DNA of 34,491 bases from a candidate division KSB1 bacterium (lineage in GTDB: Bacteria > Zhuqueibacterota > Zhuqueibacteria > Oceanimicrobiales > Oceanimicrobiaceae), in contig JADFPY010000013.1 of assembly GCA_022562085.1 (NCBI GenBank), positions 1 through 34,491 of the forward strand, in the 5' to 3' direction. The position numbers and the translations under genes are program-made. The first letter of the stretch is position 1. Each line of letters starts with the position of its first letter. Below, in pieces: positions 7,422 through 16,060 of this stretch. The notes under the pieces are model-generated. The model was given only the letters and a program-made list of their open reading frames with translations. It searched no databases and was not told where the DNA came from.

Positions 7422-8260
7422 GTTGAAATATATTTTCTTATTTCATCACTGGTCATGATGTCGTCTGCGGAGAAAGAATCGTAAGGACCGTAATCCAGAA
7501 GCTGCTGTGCAACGTTTCTCATTGTCGTCAAGCTTGCTCTGATCAAGCCCGGCCCGAGACTGAGCCGGCTGATGCCAATCGCTGCCAGTTCTTTCATGGA
7601 AGCAGCTAATTTGGAAGCGTAAACGTTGATGGGTGCCTCAGTTTCCTCTCGAATTCTCTTTAAGGTTTCGACATCGCCGGGGCCAATCGGATAGAGGCAG
7701 TCGGCGCCAGCGTCTAAGTAGGCTTTACCTCGAGAGATGGTTTCCGCTATTTTTTCGGAACGTGAGATATCCGCGCTGCGCATGAAGACATCAATTCGGG
7801 CGTTTATCACCAGCGGAATACCTTCTTTATCCGCCATATTCCGGATTGCCTGAATGCGCTCACACTGAAAATCAATTGGCTGCAGAGGACCCCCTTCGAA
7901 CGAGCTGTCCTCAAAGTTAATTCCGACCGCCCCGGCATGCATCACCTGCCGGATATTTTCAGCGATTTCCTGAGGATGCTCGGCATACCCCCGTTCGATG
8001 TCGGCGGTCATGGGCACGGCAACGCTTGATGCGATTCGTTCAATCACATCGAGCATTGCATCAAATTTTATTTTCTGGCCGTCGTCATAACCGAGAGAAT
8101 AAGCCACTGCCGCGCTGGCGGTAGCTACTGCCGGGTAACCTAAACCTTCCAACAGACGCGCGCCAAGCGGATCCCAGATATTGGGCAGGACGAGTAACTT
8201 TGGCTCGTGGTGCAGCGCGAGAAATTTCTCGGCTTTTTGAATTTGGGTTGTTTTATCCAT
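7418..8260 (-). CDS. Isocitrate lyase/PEP mutase family protein
   Basis: This 280-residue TIM-barrel enzyme belongs to the PEP mutase/isocitrate lyase superfamily. It opens with PNIWDPLGARLLEGLGYPAVATAS and has metal-site residues in MTADIERGY (Asp87, Glu89) and INFEDS (Glu117-Asp118). The second half contains INARIDVF and DCLYPIGPGD. The KKCGH loop of isocitrate and methylisocitrate lyases is missing; GYAEHP stands after the metal-binding segment. It is therefore more likely a C-C or P-C bond enzyme such as an oxaloacetate decarboxylase-like or carboxyphosphonate mutase-like protein, substrate unknown. It follows the DUF6588-like gene by 20 bases and is probably co-transcribed with it. Confidence 0.85.
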   Translation of the reverse strand: MDKTTQIQKAEKFLALHHEPKLLVLPNIWDPLGARLLEGLGYPAVATASAAVAYSLGYDDGQKIKFDAMLDVIERIASSVAVPMTADIERGYAEHPQEIAENIRQVMHAGAVGINFEDSSFEGGPLQPIDFQCERIQAIRNMADKEGIPLVINARIDVFMRSADISRSEKIAETISRGKAYLDAGADCLYPIGPGDVETLKRIREETEAPINVYASKLAASMKELAAIGISRLSLGPGLIRASLTTMRNVAQQLLDYGPYDSFSADDIMTSDEIRKYIST

Positions 8261-8280
8261 TGAGTCCTGAAATTTCAGAT

Positions 8281-9363
8281 TTACCTGATATTAATTCCAA
8301 CCCCAACATTGACCCCGGGATATTTTGCAAATGTGTAGCTGCCGTGGATGGCCAGGAATACCAGATGTAATCGTACCCCAACATTGGCACGGGTGTTGTT
8401 TGGGTTTTTAAACTCGAGATTTATCGGATCTTCGAAATCCTGAATGGCCGGGTCGCCAAAAGTAGGGCCGGGCGTCTCGTCAATGAGCGTAACCGGGTAA
8501 GTGCCTTTTAGTTTTACCTTGACATCCGCTGATTCAATGCCAACGCCGCCGAAAAAAGTGAGGACTCCAAACGTTTTTGAGGCAATGACATTAAATGTAA
8601 GCGAGTTTGCTTCAATCTCAACTTGCTGGTTGTCATAATTTGCGCCGGTTTGCGCCAGATTGGCCTGCGGTTCCACATCGAGATCTGTTTGAGCCTGGAA
8701 GGTCGTGAAAGCTGCCATGACTGCCAGGTCAACCGGGAGAAGTCCGCCAAGGAAGTCGCCCAAATTATGCTTAACCCCTAAACCAAACATTTTGACTTTG
8801 CCAAAATCATCGCTTATTTCAACTTCGGGGAAAAAACGTACCATGACCTCTGTATTGGGCAGCACACCAACAGCAGCTTGAATCATGGGCGAGGGCACAT
8901 AGCGAAATCCGACACCCTGCGGCATAGTTAACGTGTCTAGTACTGTCTCTCCGCCAGGCAAGAGCGGATTGCTCACAAAAATCTCCACCTCAGGTCCATC
9001 CGCATCTGCCCCGACTGCCGTTGGCGTGAAAGAATCATTGGGGTTCAGCGGGCGGATATTTTTTAGGCCGAGATTATTCAAATCAAATGTCTCGTCGCTG
9101 GTTGGAGCAATGGCTGCGCTTCCCATGACTGTAATATCGAATCCTAAAAATTTATGAGTACGGGCTGTATTGTACCAGCCGTTGTTCAGATCCGCTCCAA
9201 AACCGTTGCCAACAGGACGCAGATATTCGTTCACCAACAGATTGGCGTCTTCTACCCCGCCGCGCAGCAGGTCCCCGATATTGTCGACCTGACCGAAAGC
9301 CGTATTGCTAAAACATAAAGAAGCAATTAACACCAAACAGATGCCCAAAAATCGATTTATCAT
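8281..9363 (-). CDS. Secreted DUF6588-like protein, probable outer-membrane beta protein
   Basis: A signal peptide is evident at residues 1-25 (MINRFLGICLVLIASLCF, cut near AFGQ). The mature protein alternates polar and hydrophobic residues and ends in an aromatic-rich strand, as outer-membrane beta-barrels do. The pattern NEYLRPVGNGFGADLNNGWYNTA followed by a long beta region resembles DUF6588 proteins of Bacteroidota-type genomes. I placed the start at the second ATG (9363), because the first ATG (9375) lies within the GGAGGT ribosome binding site. No function is known. It precedes the PEP-mutase family gene. Confidence 0.7.
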   Translation of the reverse strand: MINRFLGICLVLIASLCFSNTAFGQVDNIGDLLRGGVEDANLLVNEYLRPVGNGFGADLNNGWYNTARTHKFLGFDITVMGSAAIAPTSDETFDLNNLGLKNIRPLNPNDSFTPTAVGADADGPEVEIFVSNPLLPGGETVLDTLTMPQGVGFRYVPSPMIQAAVGVLPNTEVMVRFFPEVEISDDFGKVKMFGLGVKHNLGDFLGGLLPVDLAVMAAFTTFQAQTDLDVEPQANLAQTGANYDNQQVEIEANSLTFNVIASKTFGVLTFFGGVGIESADVKVKLKGTYPVTLIDETPGPTFGDPAIQDFEDPINLEFKNPNNTRANVGVRLHLVFLAIHGSYTFAKYPGVNVGVGINIR

Positions 9364-9507
9364 ATTTACCTCCATATAAAAATGATTTGCTGTTCTAATC
9401 TAAAAAAATATCTTCAAAAAGCAATCAGAGGTCTTCTATCGCCACAAAAGGTGAAAAAAACAAATAAAACTATTGCACTTCAAATGACCTCATTTCAAAA
9501 TACCCTC

Positions 9508-9536
9508 TTGAAATTTTGATAACCATTTATTATATT
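9508..9536 (+). promoter_or_regulatory. Sigma-70 promoter of the STE24-type protease gene
   Basis: TTGAAA (9508-9513) and TATATT (9531-9536) are separated by exactly 17 bases, each matching the consensus at five of six positions. The ATG is about 39 bases downstream of the -10 box, preceded by an AGGA ribosome binding site. Confidence 0.65.
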
Positions 9537-9574
9537 TTCAATTCAGGTTAGAACATTTAAGAAAGCAGGAACCC

Positions 9575-10816
9575 ATGAACATTTATGCAGCCATCATTTT
9601 GACGACGCTTGTCGTCAGCTTTGTTATCGACCTCATCACCGAAGTTCTAAACTTAAAGGCGCTTCGCGATGACCTCCCCAAAGAGTTTGCCGGGGTTTAC
9701 GATGCCGCAGCCTACAAGAAGTCGCAGGACTACACCCGGGTAAAAACAAAGTTCGGTTTTATTACTTCTATTTTCAGTATCATCTTGATTTTGGTTTTCT
9801 GGTTTGCCGGCGGCTTTAACTATGTTGATCAAATAGTTATAAGCTGGACATTGCATTCAATCTGGACCGGCTTGATTTACGTTGGCATTTTGATTATTGC
9901 CAAATCAATACTTTCTCTTCCGTTTAGCATTTATTCAACATTTGTAATTGAAGAACGGTTTGGTTTTAATAAGACGACGCCGCTCACTTTCGTAACCGAT
10001 ATTTTAAAAGGACTTTTACTGGGGGTTCTTTTGGGCGCACCGTTGTTGGCGGGAGTCATGGCGTTTTTTCAATATGCCGGCGGCATGGCCTGGTTTTATT
10101 GTTGGCTGGCAACAGCGGTGTTCACATTATTTATTCAGTTCATCGCACCGACCTGGATTATGCCCCTGTTCAATAAATTCACTCCTTTGGAAGAAGGTGA
10201 ATTAAGAGAGTCGATTCTTTCTTACGCAAAATCGGTAAAATTTTCTCTGCAGAATTTATTTGTCATCGATGGCTCAAAGCGATCAACCAAATCCAATGCA
10301 TTCTTCACCGGCTTTGGAAAAAATAAGCGTATCGCTTTGTTCGATACCTTAATTGAAAAGCACACGGTCGCGGAATTGGTCGCGGTACTGGCTCATGAGA
10401 TTGGTCATTACAAGAAAAAGCACATCATTCAGGGGATGCTCATCAGCATTCTGCAAATGGGGGTTATGTTTTTTCTGCTCTCTATTTTTATCAGTCACGA
10501 AGGGCTGTTTAAAGCTTTTTACATGGAAAACATTTCTATTTACGCCGGCCTTATTTTTTTCGGGATGCTCTATTCGCCCATCGAATTAATTCTGTCAATT
10601 TTCATGCAAATCTTTTCACGCAAAAATGAATATGAAGCCGACCAGTATGCAGCCGAGACAACTAAAGATCCAAATTCAATGATTGACGCGCTCAAAAAAC
10701 TTTCCGTTCACAATCTGTCTAATTTGACGCCTCATCCTTTGTATGTCTTTCTAAATTATTCCCATCCGCCGGTTCTTGAACGGATTAATGCAATTCGTAA
10801 ATTAGCAGCTGGGTAA
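9575..10816 (+). CDS. M48 family metallopeptidase, STE24/CAAX-protease type
   Basis: This 413-residue integral membrane zinc protease has the HEIGH zinc motif (His274, Glu275, His278) and a second motif NEYEADQYA that supplies the third zinc ligand (Glu352) and the conserved Asp. Several membrane helices precede the active site (about residues 3-20, 62-80, 95-115, 145-165, 173-195) and two follow it (about 287-305 and 322-345). That is the STE24 layout rather than the shorter HtpX layout. Such enzymes cleave within or near the membrane; bacterial substrates are mostly unknown. It stands alone on the plus strand with its own promoter. The downstream 50 bases contain a palindromic repeat shared with the end of thiI. 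Confidence 0.92.
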   Translation: MNIYAAIILTTLVVSFVIDLITEVLNLKALRDDLPKEFAGVYDAAAYKKSQDYTRVKTKFGFITSIFSIILILVFWFAGGFNYVDQIVISWTLHSIWTGLIYVGILIIAKSILSLPFSIYSTFVIEERFGFNKTTPLTFVTDILKGLLLGVLLGAPLLAGVMAFFQYAGGMAWFYCWLATAVFTLFIQFIAPTWIMPLFNKFTPLEEGELRESILSYAKSVKFSLQNLFVIDGSKRSTKSNAFFTGFGKNKRIALFDTLIEKHTVAELVAVLAHEIGHYKKKHIIQGMLISILQMGVMFFLLSIFISHEGLFKAFYMENISIYAGLIFFGMLYSPIELILSIFMQIFSRKNEYEADQYAAETTKDPNSMIDALKKLSVHNLSNLTPHPLYVFLNYSHPPVLERINAIRKLAAG

Positions 10817-10842
10817 CTAAAGAGGCACACTTCGGGATAGAG

Positions 10843-10898
10843 CGAGAACTCTGGCGAGTTCCGCTAATCAAGGCCGAGAACTCTGGCGAGTTGCGCTA
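10843..10898. repeat. Tandem pair of a 24-bp palindromic repeat
   Basis: Two 24-base copies (10843-10866 and 10875-10898), each beginning CGAGAACTCTGGCGAGTT, are spaced 32 bases apart and differ at one base. The core GAACTCTGGCGAGTTC is a 6-bp hairpin with a four-base loop. The second copy forms the last codons of thiI. The shape suits a dispersed REP-like element. Confidence 0.75.
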
Positions 10899-12066
10899 CC
10901 ATCAAATGTTACAATTTCAGCATGCTCCAGGGCTTGTTCCATTAACTTGCTGACATCAAGCAGCTTCTCCGCATTAGTAAGCATTTTTGGATTCGCACGG
11001 GTTTGAGGGTTTTCGGGGACAAACAGAGTACAGCAATCCTCGTAGGGTTCAATCGAAACTTCAAATGTGCCGATTTTCTTCGCTTGCTGAATGATTTCCT
11101 CCTTATCAAAACCGGCAAGGGGTCTTAATATCGGCAAGTCTGTGACTTCAGCCACGACTCGAATATTGCTCAATGTCTGAGAAGCAACTTGGCCCACATT
11201 CTCACCGGTAACGAGCGCTACCGCTTTCTCAGACTGAGCAATGCGCTCCGCTAATCGGACCATGTAACGCCGGTACAATAAGACTCGCAGTTCAGACGGC
11301 GCTTTTGCCATGATCTCCTTTTGAATATCAATAAAGGGAATAAAATAGGCTTTGCAATGAAATTGGTACCGGTTAAGGATTTGAACCAGGCGATCGGTGT
11401 TTTCCTGGGAGGCCTTGCTGGTAAAAGGCTGGCTGTGAAAATGTGCATAAATTAAGTTGACTCCCCTTTTCAGCATCATGTATGAAGCAACGGGAGAATC
11501 AATTCCCGAAGAAAGCAGGCAGACGGCTTTTTCACTGACTCCGACGGGTAAACCACGCAGACCCGGAATCTTTTCAGTGTAAAGCAAAGCCGCTCTCTCG
11601 GTAATTTCAATATAGCAGGCGATTTCCGGTTCACTCAAATCAACTTTCTTGCCACAATTTTTCTGGACAAACGCCCCAACCTGTTTATTAACCTCCATCG
11701 AGTTAATTGGAAAATCTTTTTGCGCCCGGCGTGTTTCTATTTTAAATGAATCAAAAGACTTATTTTCCAGCAGGCTCCAGGCTGTCTCTTTATGGCCTCA
11801 ATATCTTTTTCAACAGCAGTGCCAAAACTGAAATGGCTAATCCCGAAAACATTTTGTAATCCTACTTTTGCGAGTTTTTCCTGGCCTGCTTCTGCCAGAT
11901 TAATGACAAGCCTTCCCCGAAGCCTTTCTATCTCTTTGATATTAACTTTGTGTAGAGCTTTTTTTATATTTGTCTTTAACTTATTTTCAAAAAAAATACG
12001 GTTTCTGCCTTTCAGAGCGATTTCGCCGTAATGGATGACAATTATTTTTTTACAAAGGTTTGGCAT
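10868..12066 (-). pseudogene. thiI: tRNA 4-thiouridine/thiazole sulfurtransferase ThiI, split by a frameshift
   Basis: ThiI adenylates U8 of tRNA and transfers sulfur to make 4-thiouridine; it can also serve thiazole synthesis. The N-terminal ferredoxin-like/THUMP half (MPNLCKKIIVIHYGEIALKG...) is in one frame and ends after 109 codons. The rest is in the next frame (TAWSLLENKSFDSF, then KIETRRAQKDFPINS, then the PP-loop domain). The frames join if one A is restored to the AAA run at 11789-11791. The repaired protein is about 399 residues, normal for ThiI without a rhodanese domain. The PP-loop reads SSGIDS rather than SGGxDS. The terminal SATRQSSRP is encoded by the palindromic repeat. It may be a true mutation or an assembly error. 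Confidence 0.88.
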
Positions 12067-12103
12067 ATAAAAATATAGAACAATTTAAGATATTCTCAAA
12101 ACG

Positions 12104-12135
12104 AAAAAAGGCACAGCCAAAATTTTGACCATGCC
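12104..12135 (-). terminator. Rho-independent terminator after the TPR-like gene
   Basis: On the minus strand a hairpin (12110-12135) has the arms GGCATGGTC and GGCTGTGCC, which pair with some G-U pairs around AAAATTTT, followed directly by six Ts (12104-12109). It lies about 120 bases after the TPR-like gene and before thiI, so thiI needs its own promoter. Confidence 0.75.
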
Positions 12136-12255
12136 CTTTTCTCCTCCTCCTACCTCTTATTTTAATTTAACGTAAAAAATACCAGAGTCAAGGTTTTTTC
12201 AAAACATGTCAGATAGGATTTCGGTCTTATTCAAAAAAAAATTAATTAAAACAAA

Positions 12256-12981
12256 TCAGTTCAAATTGGCAAGGCCGGCCAGAGCATTCTTATGATCAGC
12301 GTTTTCTTTTAAGGCAGACTCAAACATTCTTTTCGCTTTTTCGGGCCAACCGCTTGCCGAATAATATTGACCAACATTAAAATAAACCCCGGCCAAACCC
12401 TCTTCATTACCAAATTGCTCGATAATCCCCTTCGCATTTTTACCAAAATGTCTTTTTGTGCGTTTAGGATCCTCTAAAAGAAGTGTGAGCAGCAAAATGT
12501 TGTCCTTATTTACTTGAATCAACGAAGTCAGCACGTCAATGCCCTCTTCAAAAAGTGCATCAATTTTCTCTAAATAGTCTTGCAAGCTCTCCTCGCTTTT
12601 TTGAAAAGTATCGCTTTTTTCAACATAGTGTTCCATGACATATCTTGATTCCCGGGCGACCATCACTTTATGAAAAAGCAGACCGATATTGTTCATAAAT
12701 TCAGTTTCAATTTTATTGGGCATAATTTTGTGCCCCTTTTCAAATTTGTTTTTTTGGGGGTCGATCAGTCGCTTGTAAACCAGATGGTGTTCTTCTTTAA
12801 TCTCAAACAGGATTTCACAAATTTCACGAAGTTTATCAAAAGAAAGAAAATCTCCCCGGCGTGAAGAGCGGCGGTAGTTTTTAAATTCCTCACGTGCTTC
12901 TAAATAAAGCATCACTATGTTTCGAATCTTCCAGTTCTTGACCCGGTTTAAGTATGGTTTAACTTCAGTCTTTTTAGACAT
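12256..12981 (-). CDS. Hypothetical protein with C-terminal TPR-like repeat
   Basis: I do not recognise the family as a whole. The 241-residue protein is charged and almost entirely helical, without signal peptide or membrane segment. The last 50 residues fit the TPR pattern: AGVYFNVGQYYSASGWPEKA, then KRMFESALKENADHKNALAG. The central part (KIMPNKIETEFMNNIGLLFHKVMVARESRYVMEHY) looks like a helical bundle. This suggests a protein-protein interaction role. The start at 12981 (MSKKTEVKP) follows AGGGG/AAGG motifs; an upstream in-frame start adds 16 residues of no evident character. It has its own terminator. Confidence 0.6.
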   Translation of the reverse strand: MSKKTEVKPYLNRVKNWKIRNIVMLYLEAREEFKNYRRSSRRGDFLSFDKLREICEILFEIKEEHHLVYKRLIDPQKNKFEKGHKIMPNKIETEFMNNIGLLFHKVMVARESRYVMEHYVEKSDTFQKSEESLQDYLEKIDALFEEGIDVLTSLIQVNKDNILLLTLLLEDPKRTKRHFGKNAKGIIEQFGNEEGLAGVYFNVGQYYSASGWPEKAKRMFESALKENADHKNALAGLANLN

Positions 12982-13085
12982 CCTTTTACCCCTGGTCAGC
13001 GAAAAAGTCAGGCTCGTTGGGTTTAACAAACCATTTAACTTAATATCTTCTTAGACTAAACGCAAGATCTTATTCGTAATTAAAC

Positions 13086-13122
13086 AAAAAGAACCCCCGT
13101 GAAAACTAATTTCACGAGGGTC
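13086..13122 (-). terminator. Rho-independent terminator after the subtilase gene
   Basis: On the minus strand ACCCTCGTGAAA pairs with TTTCACGGGGGT over 12 pairs (one G-U), with a short AT loop, followed by a T-tract (13086-13090). It lies about 25 bases past the subtilase stop codon. Confidence 0.85.
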
Positions 13123-13147
13123 TATTCTTACTGTCTATGAAAAAAAG

Positions 13148-15127
13148 TCATTTCTTTTTTCGTTTTGAATAAAAACCGATAGCAGCCAACGGCAGCAGAA
13201 AGAATGAGAGATTAGCTGCAGCGTTTACCGTCGTTTTCAAGGATTGATTTTGAATATCGAAATCAATTGCCGGTCTGCCAAAACCACATGAAGGCGGCTG
13301 AGTCGGAGGCGGATCAGCAATTGAAAAGGTGTTGTCACTGTCACGGGTCTCGTTGCCGTCGTTGTCGGTGGCGGCTACGAAATAAATTATTGTACTGCCC
13401 AGAGACTGACCCGGGATATTGCCGCTATAATGATCAGCACTGGTAGAGGTCATAGCAACAGTAACCGCCTCTTGACCACTAACCTGGTATGTCAAACTCG
13501 CACTCTGAATACTGCCGTCATCCAGAATATCCGCTTCGACCACGTAAGGTCCGGCATCGTCCGGTCTATTTTGAAGTCGTGTCGTATTCGCAATGATGGG
13601 ATTTGTGGAAAGGGAGTTATTGACATTCAATCTTCCACCAGTTGATGTCGCATCGCTGAAACTCGCGACTCGATCAACGCCTCCTAGAATACGCGTTTTA
13701 ATTTGCGCCATTGATAATCCAGGAAATTGTGCCCAAATCAAAGCAGCGGCACCGCTCACATGAGGCGTGGACATTGAAGTTCCGCTAAACGTACTGTAAG
13801 TGTTACCTCTGGTTGTACTACGAATGTCCTGGCCGGGCGCAGCAAGATGCACGGTATTTCTGCCCGTATTCGAAAAGCTGGCCAGGTTGTCACTGCTGGT
13901 ACTGGCGGCAACTGAAATAACGTTTGGCACTTCATAGCTTGCCGGATAGGAAGGAAAATTATCGTTATCTTGCGAGGCATTGCCTGCTGCTGCGACAAAC
14001 AACACACCGTTGTCATTTGCAAACTGGATGGCATCTTCCAATGATTGTGAGAATCCGCCGCCGCCCCAACTGTTACTCAAGACTTTAGCTCCATTGTTAA
14101 CACCGTAAATTATGCATCCAAGTGCGTCATCCAGTGAGCCACTGCCATCTCCACCCAGAAATTTTAGCGGCATGATTGAAACTTGCCAGTTGACCCCTAC
14201 AACGCCTACACCATTGTTTCCAACGGCGCCGATGGTTCCGGAAACATGACTTCCGTGGTCGTTATCGTCATCAGGGTTGTTATCATTGTTTGCGAAATCC
14301 CAACCGCGAACATCATCAACAAAACCATTTCCATCGTCGTCCGTATTGTTGTTTGGAATTTCGGCGGTATTTGTCCATATGTTGTCTTCTAAATCCTCGT
14401 GGTCCCAATCAACTCCGGTATCGATAACACCAACAATAATAGCCCTGTCGCCTGTTTGAATATCCCAGGCAGCCGGGGAATCCGTAATTGTCATGCCGTA
14501 TAATTGCGAAAACTGTGGATCATTCGGTTCAACAAAGCGTCTATAAACGTAATTCGGTTCTGCATAAACAACGTTGGGATCGGCTTCGCACTCTTTTATG
14601 GCCTGACTTACATCTTTGCCACCCGTATCGCAGTGATATACCCCGAGATTGTCAAACTGTTCTAAAATCGTGATCCCAACATTTGACAAAGTACGAGCAA
14701 CTTCCTCGGTGGCAATATTTTTAAACTTAATTATCACTTCACCGGGCCTGTGTTCGGCCAGCTGTGCTTGAGCAGCCATAACCGTTTCAGGATTGCTTGC
14801 TTCCGGGCTAGCCTCATTAGAGAACGCTCTAACTTCAGCGGTAGGTTCAGCATACTTAACAATGGATGCATTGCTGCACAATTTAATTACCTCTTCTACT
14901 GAATAATCCGAAGATATCCTAAATACCTGGACATTGATCTCATCAAATGTTTTGACTTTAACCAGGCCCAACTCTTTTGTAAAGGAGTTAATTTTTTCTA
15001 AACTGACATCCTCATTAAATTTAATTAAAACTTTTCCTGCACGCTCATTGGTAGCTGCGGTTAGCCAAAAAGCAGAAACCAACCCCACCGTCAAAATTAA
15101 AAGAACAACTTTCATTTTACCAAACAT
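13148..15127 (-). CDS. Secreted S8 subtilisin-like serine protease with two propeptide-like repeats
   Basis: This 659-residue exported protease has a signal peptide (about residues 1-25). Two consecutive fervidolysin-type inhibitor/propeptide repeats follow: AGKVLIKF to VKYAEP (30-95) and PGEVIIKF to VVYAEP (128-191). The S8 catalytic domain has Asp236 (VIDTG), His291 (HGSHVSG), Asn383 (AAAGN) and Ser451 (SGTSMSTPH). Acidic D/N-rich loops (260-290) look like calcium sites. A C-terminal Ig-like beta domain (about 515-610) leads to a proline hinge, a lone Cys, and a hydrophobic segment ending SKRKKK, which should hold it in a membrane or act as a sorting tail. The start at 15127 is chosen because the upstream ATG (15142) lies before the GGAGG ribosome binding site. 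Confidence 0.93.
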   Translation of the reverse strand: MFGKMKVVLLILTVGLVSAFWLTAATNERAGKVLIKFNEDVSLEKINSFTKELGLVKVKTFDEINVQVFRISSDYSVEEVIKLCSNASIVKYAEPTAEVRAFSNEASPEASNPETVMAAQAQLAEHRPGEVIIKFKNIATEEVARTLSNVGITILEQFDNLGVYHCDTGGKDVSQAIKECEADPNVVYAEPNYVYRRFVEPNDPQFSQLYGMTITDSPAAWDIQTGDRAIIVGVIDTGVDWDHEDLEDNIWTNTAEIPNNNTDDDGNGFVDDVRGWDFANNDNNPDDDNDHGSHVSGTIGAVGNNGVGVVGVNWQVSIMPLKFLGGDGSGSLDDALGCIIYGVNNGAKVLSNSWGGGGFSQSLEDAIQFANDNGVLFVAAAGNASQDNDNFPSYPASYEVPNVISVAASTSSDNLASFSNTGRNTVHLAAPGQDIRSTTRGNTYSTFSGTSMSTPHVSGAAALIWAQFPGLSMAQIKTRILGGVDRVASFSDATSTGGRLNVNNSLSTNPIIANTTRLQNRPDDAGPYVVEADILDDGSIQSASLTYQVSGQEAVTVAMTSTSADHYSGNIPGQSLGSTIIYFVAATDNDGNETRDSDNTFSIADPPPTQPPSCGFGRPAIDFDIQNQSLKTTVNAAANLSFFLLPLAAIGFYSKRKKK

Positions 15128-15166
15128 GACGCCTCCTTCCATTTGTTATGATTAAAAAAAATAAAT

Positions 15167-16060
15167 TCACTCGACTCCATTTTTCAAACTGCCAATTTCA
15201 CTAATCTTGCATTCCACGATATCGCCGGCATGCAATTCACCGACCCCTGCCGGTGTTCCTGTTGCAATTAGATCCCCCGGTTGCAATGTACAAAATTTCG
15301 AAATATAGGCAACGATTTCTTCAACTTTAAAAACCATTTCCGATGTTGAAACCTGTTGTTTCTGTTCACCGTTTACGGTTACTTGCAATTCCAGGTTATT
15401 GTAATCTTCAACCGCGTCTGTTGGAACCAGAAAGGGACCGAACGGGCAAAAAGTATCGAAACTTTTCGAGCGAAACCAGGGTTTTCCTGCTTTTATATCG
15501 CTTTTTTGTAATTCCCGTGCGGTAACATCGTTGAGAATACTAAAACCAGCCACGAAGTCAATTGCTTTACTTTGAGAAATGTTGTGTGCCTGCTTGCCGA
15601 CAACTACCGCAAGCTCCCCTTCAAAATCAATCCTGCCCACATCCTTCGGCCTCCTGATAACTTCGTGATGCGGAATAATCGCCGATGGCGCTTTTGAGAA
15701 AAAGAGAGGTTCTTCAGGAATTTCATTTTCTAATTCAGCGGCATGGCCTTTGTAATTTCTCCCTATGCAAAGAATTTTTTGAGGTCGGCCAATGGGGGGT
15801 TCAAAAGTGTAGGTGCCCTTTATTTCTAACTCAGACAAAGGTCTTACTTGCTTTAAAGTATCCAAGACCTCCTGTAAAGTTTCCAACCTGAAGAAATCAG
15901 CCTCAACCATTACTTGTAAGAAACCGAGGCTAGGACCGCGTCCATTGTTTTTAATCTCTTTATAAAGCTCCCATGCCTGGGAAAAGTTATAAAAAGCATT
16001 TTCAAATTGCACGCCAATTTGTAAAATGCCTTTGTCTGTCTTAAATGAAAAAGCCTTCAA
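15167..16060 (-). CDS. Fumarylacetoacetate hydrolase family protein
   Basis: The C-terminal two thirds is a typical FAH-fold catalytic domain: KILCIGRNYKGHAAELEN, then IDFEGELAVVVGK (acidic metal ligands), GFSILNDVTARELQ, KSFDTFCPFGPFLVP, and GDLIATGTPAGVG. Family members hydrolyse or isomerise acylpyruvate-like compounds in aromatic or sugar-acid breakdown; the substrate here is not evident. The N-terminal 95 residues are the usual variable lead. A GTG at 16078 is possible, but GGAAGGA lies between it and a TTG at 16060. I therefore start at the TTG, which overlaps the preceding CBS-gene stop as TTGA. The protein is about 297 residues. Confidence 0.88.
   Translation of the reverse strand: MKAFSFKTDKGILQIGVQFENAFYNFSQAWELYKEIKNNGRGPSLGFLQVMVEADFFRLETLQEVLDTLKQVRPLSELEIKGTYTFEPPIGRPQKILCIGRNYKGHAAELENEIPEEPLFFSKAPSAIIPHHEVIRRPKDVGRIDFEGELAVVVGKQAHNISQSKAIDFVAGFSILNDVTARELQKSDIKAGKPWFRSKSFDTFCPFGPFLVPTDAVEDYNNLELQVTVNGEQKQQVSTSEMVFKVEEIVAYISKFCTLQPGDLIATGTPAGVGELHAGDIVECKISEIGSLKNGVE

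Noticed and set aside
14183-14459. Open frames on the plus strand across the subtilase gene
   Set aside because: They are antisense shadows of the Asp/Asn-rich catalytic domain, with no ribosome binding site and no recognisable protein.
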